Part shown: piece after piece, positions 53,511-61,692 of the stretch
Position numbering within the stretch: position 1 is the stretch's first letter
Layout of the letters: each line of letters starts with the position of its first letter
Origin: Gammaproteobacteria bacterium
GTDB taxonomy: Bacteria > Pseudomonadota > Gammaproteobacteria > Pseudomonadales > Pseudohongiellaceae
Assembly: GCA_002711845.1 (NCBI GenBank)
Contig: PASF01000014.1
Location: 62,001-126,000, forward strand
Reading direction: 5' to 3'
DNA: 64,000 nt
Translations under genes and position numbers: made by a program
Notes under the pieces: generated by a model
The model's input: the letters and a program-made list of their open reading frames with translations, nothing else
What the model was told of the DNA's origin: nothing
Databases searched by the model: none

Positions 53511-54963
53511 GCAGATTGTCAGTGTGCTGCTGCAAGCGCTGAATAACAGCGCCGAGTGGGTGGTCGGCGTTGTCATCGCCGTGGGGCTGGCGCAAAACCT
53601 GGTGGTGCTGGTCCAGCTGCTGATGGCAACGCGGGCGATGAAGCGCGAAGATCAAACGCAGAATCGGGAAACGCTCTGGCACCAGCGCGCGCCGGGGGCG
53701 CCTCCCGTTTCGCTGATTGCCCCGGCTTACAACGAGAGCCTGAATATCGTTGAAAGCACCCGGTCGCTGCTCAGTATCCGCTATCCGCATTTCGAAGTCA
53801 TTGTGGTCAACGATGGCTCGAAAGACGATACCCTGCAAACACTGATCGAACATTTTGATCTGCGACCCAGCTTGCGCGCCTATGACAATCTGACACCGCA
53901 CAAGGCCATCCGGGGTGTGTATCAGTCGCGTCTGTACAACAACCTTGTGGTTGTCGATAAGGAAAACGGGGGCAAGGCTGATGCGCTGAACGTGGGCATC
54001 AATGTGTCACGCAGTCCGATGTTTTGCGCCGTGGATGCAGATTCAATGCTGGAAGCAGATGCATTGTTGCATGCAGTACAGCCGTTTCTGACCAGCCCGA
54101 CCGAGGTCGTCGCCGTGGGCGGCACCATTCGCGTGGCCAACGGTTGTCATATCCGTGGTGGCCGGGTCACCCGCGTCGGGCTCTCCGACAAGCTGGTGCC
54201 GTTATTGCAGACGGTGGAGTATACGCGGGCCTTCCTGATTGCCCGGGTGGCCATGAGTGAACTCAATGTGCTGACCATGATCTCCGGTGCCTTCGGCATT
54301 TTCAGGCGCTCGGCGGTGCTGGCCGCCGGCGGGTATGATGTCAACACGGTCGGGGAGGATTATGAACTGGTCTTGCGCCTGCATCGTTACCATCGCGAAA
54401 ACAATATTCCCTACGATATTGTGTCTGTTGCCGAACCGGTGTGCTGGACCGAAGTGCCTGACAATCTCACGATTCTGTCAAGGCAGCGCAAACGCTGGCA
54501 ACGCGGTGCGCTGGAGACGTTTTTTAAACACCGCAGCATGTTGATGAACCCACGCTATGGCCGGATAGGCACGATTGGCATGCCGTTCTCGCTGCTGATC
54601 GATGTCATCGGTCCGCTGGTGGAAGTGCTGGGTTATGTGTTGGTACCCCTGTTGTGGTTCAGCGGCATGCTGAACCCGGATTTCGCCCTGGCTTTTGTGG
54701 CACTGACGTTTTTCTTTGGCATTTTTGTCAGCGCAGGATCGCTGATACTGGAAGAGGTGGCCTTGATGCGCATACCCAGAGCAAAGGATCTGCTGAAGAT
54801 GATGGGCATCATATTGATTGAAAACTTCGGCTACCGGCAGCTGAATAATATCTGGCGCGCACAGGGCTGGTGGGAGTTTGTCCGCAAGAAAAAGAGTTGG
54901 GGCGAGATGACCCGTTCGGGGCTGGGCAAGACCGATAAATCGCGAAATCCACCCGTCATCTAA
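53503..54963 (+). CDS. Processive family 2 glycosyltransferase
   Basis: The 486-residue inner-membrane enzyme starts at ATG 53503 (AGGAGG upstream) with TM1 (WVVGVVIAVGLAQNLVVLVQ). The catalytic GT-A domain has VVNDGSKDDT, KENGGKADALNVG, the DXD-like VDADSMLE, GEDYELVLRLH and QRKRWQRG (the QxxRW of processive synthases). C-terminal membrane helices lie near 365-400 and 400-430. This is the architecture of PgaC, hyaluronan and cellulose-type synthases that extrude polysaccharide. It closes the operon receiver, TPR-barrel, HEAT, synthase. The sugar cannot be told. Confidence 0.92.
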   Translation: MLEQIVSVLLQALNNSAEWVVGVVIAVGLAQNLVVLVQLLMATRAMKREDQTQNRETLWHQRAPGAPPVSLIAPAYNESLNIVESTRSLLSIRYPHFEVIVVNDGSKDDTLQTLIEHFDLRPSLRAYDNLTPHKAIRGVYQSRLYNNLVVVDKENGGKADALNVGINVSRSPMFCAVDADSMLEADALLHAVQPFLTSPTEVVAVGGTIRVANGCHIRGGRVTRVGLSDKLVPLLQTVEYTRAFLIARVAMSELNVLTMISGAFGIFRRSAVLAAGGYDVNTVGEDYELVLRLHRYHRENNIPYDIVSVAEPVCWTEVPDNLTILSRQRKRWQRGALETFFKHRSMLMNPRYGRIGTIGMPFSLLIDVIGPLVEVLGYVLVPLLWFSGMLNPDFALAFVALTFFFGIFVSAGSLILEEVALMRIPRAKDLLKMMGIILIENFGYRQLNNIWRAQGWWEFVRKKKSWGEMTRSGLGKTDKSRNPPVI

Positions 54964-55518
54964 TCACGGGCGATCAACATCGTCGAGGCAGGGCGGCCGG
55001 GTCCGGGAGGCATGGTCCAGGATGCATGACCAGGCCTGTTTCTTGTCCGCTACCGACATGGCAGCGTGGGCCGGGCTGGTCGATGGCAGTCGCACCTGTG
55101 AAATGTGGCTGGCGGACGGCGGCAGTGTCGGCGCGACGTGCTGCAGGAACACCGTATGTGCTTTGGCACCGTTGAAGCAGAAACGTTCAAGCTGCCGATG
55201 ATGATCAAGAAAATCCGCAAAATCATTGACCTCGATGGAGGCGGTGACAATGGCGGAATCCAGGCTGCCGGTGCGTGTGCAGGTACGTAAAACATCCCAC
55301 AGCGCGATACCCTGTTCCTGCAGGGCAGCCAGCCTTTCGTCATAGCCTGTCTGCGCGGGCAGGCCCAGCAGCGCGCTCATGATGGGCCAGAAACTGTTGC
55401 GCGGGTGCGCATAATACTGTTGTGCCTGCAGGGATGCGACACCGGGCATGGAGCCCAGTATAAGCACCCGCGCATCCGCCCGGGCGACGGGCGCAAAACT
55501 GTGAACCTGGTAAGTCAT
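54964..55518 (-). CDS. DNA-deoxyinosine (hypoxanthine) glycosylase of the uracil-DNA glycosylase superfamily
   Basis: The 184-residue protein has the superfamily motif 1 as [20 protein letters not shown] with the following [10 protein letters not shown]. Motif 2 is [10 protein letters not shown] near residue 148. GSMPG and STSPAHA are typical of the hypoxanthine/uracil MUG-like branch that removes deaminated bases from DNA. ATG 55518 is used (GTG codons precede it). It ends directly at the stop of the convergent glycosyltransferase gene. Confidence 0.9.
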   Translation of the reverse strand: MTYQVHSFAPVARADARVLILGSMPGVASLQAQQYYAHPRNSFWPIMSALLGLPAQTGYDERLAALQEQGIALWDVLRTCTRTGSLDSAIVTASIEVNDFADFLDHHRQLERFCFNGAKAHTVFLQHVAPTLPPSASHISQVRLPSTSPAHAAMSVADKKQAWSCILDHASRTRPPCLDDVDRP

Positions 55519-55615
55519 CACCACATGTTGGCATCACTTGCCTGAGGATGTCCATTCTTAACAGCGCCGTCATCATGCTGTCATCGAGCGGCGGTAGTCT
55601 GAAGAACTGTTGCCG

Positions 55616-57451
55616 ATGATCCCATTGAATAGCCTCCAGGCAGTGACTACTCAGATGACAGTTAATGAACAACGGGAAGCGTTGCTTGCCATCATAAGAC
55701 AGGGTGCCGTCACAACGTTATTTCAGCCCATTGTTTCCACCCTCGAAAACCGTGTTATCGGCTATGAGGCGCTGTCCCGCGGCCCCTCCAACAGTCCCTT
55801 GCATTCACCGCTGACACTGTTTGCCACTGCCCGGCATTTCGGGTTGCTGACGGATCTGGAAATCCTGTGCCGCCGCAACGCGGTGCACAGCTTCTGCGGT
55901 GGCGGCTTTGACGGACAGCTGTTTCTCAATGTGTCCCCGGAAAGCCTGCTGGAGCAACAACACTATCCAGGGCGGACGCTGTCAATTCTCCGGCAATACG
56001 GCATCACACCCGATCAGGTTGTTATCGAACTGACCGAACACTCGCCTATCGACAATGTCGGATTGCTGCAGAATGCCTTGCATCACTACCGGGATATGGG
56101 CTTTTCCATTGCGCTGGACGATCTGGGTGCTGGCTATTCGAGCCTGCGTCTGTGGACCGAACTGCAGCCTGAATTCGTGAAAATTGACCGGCATTTTATT
56201 GATGGAATCCACCGTGACCCGATGAAACGTGAATTTGTCGGGTCGATACTCAACATGGCCAAGGCCTCGCGCTCGCATGTCATCGCCGAGGGCATAGAGC
56301 TTGCGGAAGAGTTGCGGGTGCTGGAGAGCATGGGCGTCGACTGGGTGCAGGGGTACTGGCTGGGCCGGCCTGACACGGCGCCGGTTGCCGATGCACAGGG
56401 GCTGCTGGCAAAGCTGAATCTGGAGGAATCTCCCGCCTCGGACCCGGGGCTGCACAGCCTGATCATTGACGTGGCGGGCGTGCACGTCAGTGAGAAAGTC
56501 AGTCAGGTGCTGCAGCGCTTTCAGCAACAGCCCAGCCTCAACAGTCTGGCAGTGCTTGACGACGACAATATGCCTGTTGGCACGGTTCACTGTCACGCAT
56601 TGAGCCAGGCCATGCTGAAACAGTATGCACATGAACTGCATGGCCGCAAACCCATCGGGCATATGATGGACAAGGATTGCCTGGCCGTTGATGTTCAACA
56701 AAGCCTGCAGCGGGTCAGTCGCCTGCTGACCAGTCGGGCGCGGCAGCGCCTGGAAGAAGACTTCATTATTACCCGGGATGGCATGTATTTAGGCCTGGGC
56801 CGGGTCATTGATGTGTTGCGCCAGATTACCGAATTGCAGATCAGGCAGGCACAGTTTGCCAATCCGCTGACCTTGCTGCCTGGCAATATCTCCATACAGG
56901 AATGCCTGGACCGACTTCTGCAGAATCACCTGTCGGCACACCTGTGTTATATCGACCTGGACTCCTTCAAGCCCTTCAATGATGTGTATGGATACGGCAA
57001 GGGAGATGAAGTCCTGCTGGGGCTGGCGCAACTGTTGCGGGAATGTTGTCACCCGGACCAGGACTTTGTCGGGCATATTGGCGGCGACGATTTCATGCTG
57101 GTATTGCGTTGCCAGGACTGGCAGGCGCGCCTGCAGTCACTGAACAACAGTTTTTTGTCGCTGTGCCGGCAACTGTACAAGCCCGAGCATATCGCAGCAG
57201 GGGGATTCCATGCGCCCGATCGGGACGGCGAATGGCGCTGGTATGACCTGCTGAGCCTGTCTGTGGGTGTGCTGGCGTTGCCAGAGGATGCTGACGCTGC
57301 GGTGAATGCCAGCCAGTTGGCTGAGCTGGCATCCCGCAACAAACACGAAGCCAAAAAAATAAAAGGCTTCAGTGTGGTCTGCAACGACCTGGACGAGCTG
57401 TTACATGGTGCCACGCCCGCGCTGAGCGTCGATCCGGCCTGCCTCCAATAA
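55616..57451 (+). CDS. EAL-CBS-GGDEF c-di-GMP protein
   Basis: About 611 residues with reversed domain order. The EAL domain (about 15-255) is intact: YEALSRGP, LFLNVSPES, IELTEHSP, DDLGAGYSSLRLW, VKIDRHFID, IAEGIELAEEL. A CBS pair (about 265-395, ending IITRDGMYLGLGRVIDVLRQ) follows. The C-terminal GGDEF-like domain (about 420-580) has LCYIDLDSFKPFND but the signature reads HIGGDDFMLVL (GGDDF). So it is likely a phosphodiesterase with a sensory or GTP-binding GGDEF and nucleotide-sensing CBS. The start may be ATG 55616 or ATG 55655. Its 3' end overlaps the convergent MFS gene by 51 nt. Confidence 0.9.
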   Translation: MIPLNSLQAVTTQMTVNEQREALLAIIRQGAVTTLFQPIVSTLENRVIGYEALSRGPSNSPLHSPLTLFATARHFGLLTDLEILCRRNAVHSFCGGGFDGQLFLNVSPESLLEQQHYPGRTLSILRQYGITPDQVVIELTEHSPIDNVGLLQNALHHYRDMGFSIALDDLGAGYSSLRLWTELQPEFVKIDRHFIDGIHRDPMKREFVGSILNMAKASRSHVIAEGIELAEELRVLESMGVDWVQGYWLGRPDTAPVADAQGLLAKLNLEESPASDPGLHSLIIDVAGVHVSEKVSQVLQRFQQQPSLNSLAVLDDDNMPVGTVHCHALSQAMLKQYAHELHGRKPIGHMMDKDCLAVDVQQSLQRVSRLLTSRARQRLEEDFIITRDGMYLGLGRVIDVLRQITELQIRQAQFANPLTLLPGNISIQECLDRLLQNHLSAHLCYIDLDSFKPFNDVYGYGKGDEVLLGLAQLLRECCHPDQDFVGHIGGDDFMLVLRCQDWQARLQSLNNSFLSLCRQLYKPEHIAAGGFHAPDRDGEWRWYDLLSLSVGVLALPEDADAAVNASQLAELASRNKHEAKKIKGFSVVCNDLDELLHGATPALSVDPACLQ

Positions 57452-58495
57452 CCTGACGGCTCTTATCAGCGGCAGCATGATGACCGCGAAGGCAAGCACA
57501 GACCAGACGCCCAGCAGGTTAAGCGCAGCGCTGATGCCATGCATGTCAGCCAGGTAGCCGACAAAGGGTCCGGTGACAATGAAACCGAAACGAAACAGCA
57601 GGCTGTTCAGTGAGTTCACGGTCGCCCGGCACCGGCCGGGAATGCGACGATTCAGGGCGTTGGCGAGGATCACCTGATACAGGCCCCGGCAGAAAAACAG
57701 CATAAAGCACAATGCCACGCCGGCCCAGCCGCCCAGCCACGCCATACCGAAGATACCAATCACCGGCAGAATGCCAATGACCACCAGGGCGAATACCGCC
57801 CCTGTGGTTCGTTCCAGGGCATAGCTGCATTTGCTGGCCAGCGCCACCGTCAGGCTTTGCGCAAACCACAACGCGCCGAACAGTGCCAGCGACAACCCCA
57901 TGTCGTCCCAGTACGGCTGTATCAGCCAGGCCACATGGATGGTCGCCAGGTTGTACACCGGCAGGGCAATGAAGACCATGCGCAGAATACGGTCACCACG
58001 GGCCACGTGCTGATAAATGTCCCTGAGGCTGACGACCCGGTCACCGGGCTCGCTGGCATTATCAACCGGAGGTTCAACAACAAGCAGTGCCATCCACAGG
58101 CAGACCCAGGCGGTCAGCGACTGTACCAGTATCATGATGTCGAATGACCACATGGCCAGCAGGCCGCCGAACAGGGCACCCAGTCCCTCGGCCAGGGATT
58201 TGGTAAACCCGAGCTGAGACAGGCTCTGTGCATGTTCGCCCTCACCCTGGGCCAGTGCCCGCTCGCTGTCATACAGCAGCGCCAGCCGGCGACCCATGAC
58301 ATCCGCAAAGTAACCTGATGGCGCCTCAAGAATAACGATGGCACCGGCATAAATGGCCTGCAGATAAAAAATCTCCGACAGGCTCAGACCTTTTGACTGA
58401 AAATAAGGCACCAACACCGGCACAATCAGCAAAAACATGTGAAAGAACGCCAATGCGTAAACGATATTGATATTTCTCTGCAGTTTCTCAACCAC
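57401..58495 (-). CDS. MFS transporter
   Basis: The 364-residue protein starts at GTG 58495 (VEKLQRNINIVYALAFFHMF) with AAGGAG about 7 nt upstream. About 10-12 hydrophobic segments are visible. SEIFYLQAIYAGAIVILEAP and SGYFADVMGRRLALLYDSER form the loop 2-3 region. FCRGLYQVILANALNRRIPG, then RATVNSLNSLLFRFGFIVTG resemble efflux MFS proteins. The substrate is unknown. It lies about 100 nt downstream of the small transcript region 58593-58894 on the same strand, beyond a terminator. Confidence 0.88.
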   Translation of the reverse strand: MVEKLQRNINIVYALAFFHMFLLIVPVLVPYFQSKGLSLSEIFYLQAIYAGAIVILEAPSGYFADVMGRRLALLYDSERALAQGEGEHAQSLSQLGFTKSLAEGLGALFGGLLAMWSFDIMILVQSLTAWVCLWMALLVVEPPVDNASEPGDRVVSLRDIYQHVARGDRILRMVFIALPVYNLATIHVAWLIQPYWDDMGLSLALFGALWFAQSLTVALASKCSYALERTTGAVFALVVIGILPVIGIFGMAWLGGWAGVALCFMLFFCRGLYQVILANALNRRIPGRCRATVNSLNSLLFRFGFIVTGPFVGYLADMHGISAALNLLGVWSVLAFAVIMLPLIRAVRLLEAGRIDAQRGRGTM

Positions 58496-58592
58496 AATAC
58501 ACTCCTTCGCTGGCTTTTTCGCCGGCACTGCCTATCCCTTTTTGTTGTGTCGCGCAGACCGTCAGTCTGGCGACAGATTTTCCTGCGGCAAT

Positions 58593-58631
58593 AAAAAAGG
58601 CCCCTGAATTCTTTGGAAACTCAGAGGCCTT
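58593..58631 (-). terminator. Minus-strand terminator ending an orphan transcript
   Basis: TCAGAGGCCTT (58621-58631) pairs with AAGGCCCCTGA (58597-58607) over 11 bp with one G-U in the minus-strand RNA. A T run (plus a-run 58593-58598) follows. It reads toward the MFS gene but lies before it, so it ends a transcript started near 58894. Confidence 0.82.
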
Positions 58632-58667
58632 CGTGATACCTGATCTGTAAATGGTTGGATTTACAAA

Positions 58668-58835
58668 CTACGTCAGATACACCTCCTGTTTCATTTTGTG
58701 TTCACGCACAATAGGCTTGTTCCACACAGACATAGCGGAGCTGGATGCCCAGCACAGCATCGCCGGCACGCAGGCCGGTGTCAGGGTGGCCAGCGTCTGG
58801 CGCTGTTGCGATGTGAATGGCTGTGAAATAAACAT
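58668..58835 (-). CDS. Candidate small peptide whose C-terminus resembles the PQQ precursor PqqA
   Basis: This 55-codon frame (ATG 58835, stop 58668-58670) lies inside a transcript bounded by a good promoter and a terminator. An internal ATG at 58733 gives the 21-residue end MSVWNKPIVREHKMKQEVYL plus T. Against PqqA peptides, W, P, I, V, E, E and V fall in the same register. The conserved Gly is Lys, and the tyrosine required four residues after the Glu is absent; a Tyr occurs two residues after it. Neither start has a good Shine-Dalgarno, and no pqqBCDE genes are nearby. It could be an orphan RiPP precursor, a relic, or a frame by chance inside a noncoding RNA. Confidence 0.3.
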   Translation of the reverse strand: MFISQPFTSQQRQTLATLTPACVPAMLCWASSSAMSVWNKPIVREHKMKQEVYLT

Positions 58836-58900
58836 GGGTGTTTGCCGTCAAAAAAATGTTTGCCCGCGAGTCGATCTGCTGTGATTTGCGGGGGGTAGGG

Positions 58901-58928
58901 ATTTTATGCCTCTTATTCTCAAAGTCAA
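58901..58928 (-). promoter_or_regulatory. Sigma-70 promoter of the orphan minus-strand transcript
   Basis: On the minus strand TTGACT (58923-58928) and TAAAAT (58901-58906) are separated by 16 nt. This predicts a start near 58894 and a transcript of about 300 nt to the terminator at 58593-58631. The 58496-59028 gap holds no other gene that I can support. Confidence 0.65.
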
Positions 58929-59028
58929 GTTACCGGCATAAATATAATTGAAAATTATTACATCGCCTCGACATTCGATTCGGTACAATGCAGCGCTGAA
59001 TTTAAGAAGTGACGTCAGGGGGACTGAA

Positions 59029-59949
59029 ATGTGGTTTAAAAATATTCGTCTGTATCAATTTACCCGGCCGTTTGCACTGTCTGCCGATGAACTGGAACAG
59101 AAGCTGTCTGAATGTCCGTTTCAGCCCTGCAGCAGTTTTGAGCGAAGCCGCTTTGGCTGGGTCAGCCCGCTGGGTAAAGACGCAGAGGCACTGACGCACA
59201 GCCTGGGACAGTGCATCATGGTGTGTGCGCGCAAGGATGAGAAACTGCTGCCGGCCTCCGTGGTCAACGACGCCGTCAATGAAAAGGTGGAAGAGCTGGA
59301 AGCTGAGCAAAGCCGCAAGGTGTATCGCAAGGAAAAACTGCAGATCAAGGATGATGTGACCGCGGCATTGTTGCCTCGCGCCTTTTCGCGAACCCGCAAG
59401 GTGTTTGCCTATATCGATGCACAGGCCGGGCTGTTGGTCATCAATACCAGCAGTGCCAGCGCGGCGGAAGAGCTCATTTCGGGCCTGCGGGAGTGCCTGG
59501 GTTCCATGCCGGTGGTGCCCGCGGATGTGCAGCAGGCTCCCGCAGCAGTGATGACTGGCTGGTTGCAGGCGCAGGTGGCCGACGGGCAATTCGAGATCAG
59601 CGAAAACTGCGAGTTGATAAATCCGGCTGAAGATGGCAATTCGATTCGCTGTTCCGGCCAGGACCTGACGGCGGAGGAGATCAGTGTCCATCTCGCCGCC
59701 GGCAAGCAGGTCAGAAAGCTGGGAGTGGTATGGAATCAGAGTCTGAGCTGTGTGCTGGCCGACGACCTGACCATCAGCCGACTGCGTTTCGAAGACATGA
59801 TTCTGGAGAAAGCCCAGGAAGCTGATGCCGAAACGGCTGCTCAGCAGTTTGATCAGGACTTTGCGGTCATGAACCTGACCCTGTCAGGGCTGTTCAACGC
59901 CCTGTTTGCGGTCTTTGGTGGCGCCAGGGCGCCCGATACCCAAGGGTAA
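59029..59949 (+). CDS. rdgC: Recombination-associated protein RdgC
   Basis: RdgC is a ring-forming DNA-binding protein that modulates RecA. The 306-residue protein starts at ATG 59029 (MWFKNIRLYQFTRPFALSAD) with AGGGGGA upstream. Recognisable segments are CSSFERSRFGWVSPLGKDAE, KVYRKEKLQIKDDVTAALLP, SRTRKVFAYIDAQAGLLVIN and the C-terminal DQDFAVMNLTLSGLFNALF. The length matches E. coli RdgC (303). Single gene. Confidence 0.96.
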   Translation: MWFKNIRLYQFTRPFALSADELEQKLSECPFQPCSSFERSRFGWVSPLGKDAEALTHSLGQCIMVCARKDEKLLPASVVNDAVNEKVEELEAEQSRKVYRKEKLQIKDDVTAALLPRAFSRTRKVFAYIDAQAGLLVINTSSASAAEELISGLRECLGSMPVVPADVQQAPAAVMTGWLQAQVADGQFEISENCELINPAEDGNSIRCSGQDLTAEEISVHLAAGKQVRKLGVVWNQSLSCVLADDLTISRLRFEDMILEKAQEADAETAAQQFDQDFAVMNLTLSGLFNALFAVFGGARAPDTQG

Positions 59950-59955
59950 AAACGC

Positions 59956-60198
59956 TCAGGTGTCTGTGGCCGGGGCGTTCAGTGATTCCAGAGCGCTCTG
60001 CACTCGGGCGAGAACATCGCCGCCGCTGTCACCGGATTTCATCCCCTCGGACTGGGCGGTGAGCAACAGCCGTGCGTCATCTTCCCATCGGCGCAGAACC
60101 TGAACTTTCTGCTCTCTGCTCAATTGTCCGTCGGCCAGCACCTGCTGCGGAGCGTCAAAAGCGCTGGCGGGGTCTAGCAGCATATCGTCGAATGTCAT
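59956..60198 (-). CDS. Small conserved hypothetical protein (SREQKVQVLRRWEDDAR type)
   Basis: An 80-residue acidic, helical, soluble protein with no signal. LLDPASAFDAPQQVLADGQL and SREQKVQVLRRWEDDARLLL match, from memory, a small protein common in proteobacteria, often near envelope or stress genes. The last 30 residues are Gly/Ser-rich then helical. Function unknown. Convergent with rdgC (6 nt apart). AGGAGGCAC upstream of ATG 60198 supports the start. Confidence 0.8.
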   Translation of the reverse strand: MTFDDMLLDPASAFDAPQQVLADGQLSREQKVQVLRRWEDDARLLLTAQSEGMKSGDSGGDVLARVQSALESLNAPATDT

Positions 60199-60282
60199 GA
60201 TGTGCCTCCTGCGATTGTTTTGGCTCGAACCCTATTCTCGCACGGCTTGCCATTTGGGGCCAATGGCCTTAAGGTAACCCGT

Positions 60283-60567
60283 ATGTTAAATATTATATCA
60301 TTGATTATATTGAGTATATTGCTATCGCTGGCGGCAGCCTGGGCACACTACCGGCTCAGCAGTCACACGGCCAAAACCCGTCGTCTGGCGCGGCTTGCGC
60401 TGGTGGTTATCGGTGGAGCGTTTGCCTGGGTGATGGCGTTTGTGTATACCGGCGCTCAGGGGCTCGCCCAGGTGCTGATCTTTATCAGCGCTTTTGGTCT
60501 GGTGCATGTGCCCGCAGCCTGCGTGCTGCAGTTAAAGCACTGGCGCGGCATACCGCGCCAGGACTGA
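60283..60567 (+). CDS. Small inner-membrane protein of unknown function
   Basis: 94 residues from ATG 60283 (AAGGT upstream). Three hydrophobic stretches are visible: LNIISLIILSILLSLAAAWA, LARLALVVIGGAFAWVMAFV and GLAQVLIFISAFGLVHVPAA, with a basic loop between the first and second. No family recognised. It ends about 40 nt before the convergent OsmC gene. Confidence 0.72.
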   Translation: MLNIISLIILSILLSLAAAWAHYRLSSHTAKTRRLARLALVVIGGAFAWVMAFVYTGAQGLAQVLIFISAFGLVHVPAACVLQLKHWRGIPRQD

Positions 60568-60610
60568 CCGTGCCACGATTGACAAAGGTCTGACTCAGGG
60601 CTGGGAAGAC

Positions 60611-61036
60611 TCAGTTGCTGAGTGTTGCATCCAGCGTGATATCCGCGTTCAGCAGTTTGGATACCGGGCAGCCAGCCTTGGCCTTGTTGGCAATGGTCTG
60701 GAAGGCGGCCTCGTCAATCTTGGGAATTTTCGCCTGCATCAACAGGTGGACCGCAGTGATGGCAAATCCGTCATCCACCTTGTCCAGGGTCACCGTGGCT
60801 TTTGTATCAATGCTGTCCGGCGTAAAACCTTCTTCGCCGAGCAGCATCGAGAACGCCATGGAGAAGCAACCCGCATGGGCGGCGCCGATCAACTCCTCAG
60901 GGTTGGTGCCAGGTGTGTCTTCAAATCGCGTGTTGAACCCATACGGGTTGGCAGACAGTACGCCGCTTTCAGTGCTGAGGGTGCCCTTACCCTGTTTGAG
61001 GTTTCCCTGCCAAGTCGCTGAGGCATGCTTTTTCAT
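60611..61036 (-). CDS. osmC: OsmC family peroxiredoxin
   Basis: The 141-residue protein starts MKKHASATWQGNLKQGKGTL with AGGAGGACAA upstream. The catalytic Cys pair is Cys57 in AAHAGCFSMAFSM and Cys123 in AKAGCPVSKLL. It reduces organic hydroperoxides with dihydrolipoyl-type thiols. GTNPEELIGAAHAGCF is the OsmC (rather than Ohr) signature. Single gene. Confidence 0.94.
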   Translation of the reverse strand: MKKHASATWQGNLKQGKGTLSTESGVLSANPYGFNTRFEDTPGTNPEELIGAAHAGCFSMAFSMLLGEEGFTPDSIDTKATVTLDKVDDGFAITAVHLLMQAKIPKIDEAAFQTIANKAKAGCPVSKLLNADITLDATLSN

Positions 61037-61117
61037 CGTTTGTCCTCCTGAAAGTTAGTGTGTGACCACAGGAAAACATATCGGATCACCCAGGTAAAGC
61101 CGTGATCCGGTGGTCAA

Positions 61118-61600
61118 TCAGGACGACGGGTTCCACTTGGACCATTCTTGCATAAAAGTGTCAGCGCACTCTCCGGCCACGCCGTCAGCATCGAAATCGG
61201 CAGCCGCGACAGCGCCCAGCCCACCGTTCTCCCACAACAGGGTGTGCACATCCGTTGATCTTAATCCCCAGAATTCCAGTGTGGTGGTGTAGGCAATGGT
61301 GGCATTGTCGGTGCGCAGGGCGTTGATTTTACAAACCAGGTAATCCCGACTCGCCGACTGACGGCGGATACCATGCGGCTTGAGTCGAGACTCAAATTCC
61401 CGTTGTGCCAGCAAGCGGAATTCCATCGGGTCAATGGTCATGTCCTGCCAGCTGGCGACCTGGACATGCAGATCGAATTGCATCACGCCCGACATCGACA
61501 GGCCGTTGCCTTGCGGGAAAACCTGAGCGCTGCTTTGCCCTGTCAGCAGGGCCAGTATCAGCCCGGTCAACATGGGCCAGCGGTGACATGTGCGGGTCAT
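61118..61600 (-). CDS. Secreted protein of unknown function
   Basis: 160 residues with a signal peptide (MTRTCHRWPMLTGLILALLT, cleavage near GQSSAQ). A mixed alpha/beta mature part includes DLHVQVASWQDMTIDPMEF, YLVCKINALRTDNATIAYTT and LEFWGLRSTDVHTLLWENG. It ends in an acidic DFDADGVAGECADTFMQEW. Two Cys may pair. No family recognised. It is last in a minus-strand series after the diguanylate cyclase (92 nt gap). Confidence 0.75.
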   Translation of the reverse strand: MTRTCHRWPMLTGLILALLTGQSSAQVFPQGNGLSMSGVMQFDLHVQVASWQDMTIDPMEFRLLAQREFESRLKPHGIRRQSASRDYLVCKINALRTDNATIAYTTTLEFWGLRSTDVHTLLWENGGLGAVAAADFDADGVAGECADTFMQEWSKWNPSS

Positions 61601-61692
61601 GGCCAGCTCTCCTTACGTTTTCAGCCAGATTTTTCACAGGCTGCCGATGATAGCCCAATTCAGTCATTGGCGTTAAGCGGATTTTCCGGGGC

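Noticed and set aside
58668-58733. Calling the short peptide a genuine PqqA
   Set aside because: The Glu-X3-Tyr pair required for PQQ is absent, the conserved Gly is Lys, and no pqq genes are nearby. Only resemblance is claimed.
58651-58884. 77-codon plus-strand frame in the gap before rdgC
   Set aside because: No Shine-Dalgarno, Cys-rich translation without a pattern, and it is antisense to the promoter-terminator unit on the minus strand.
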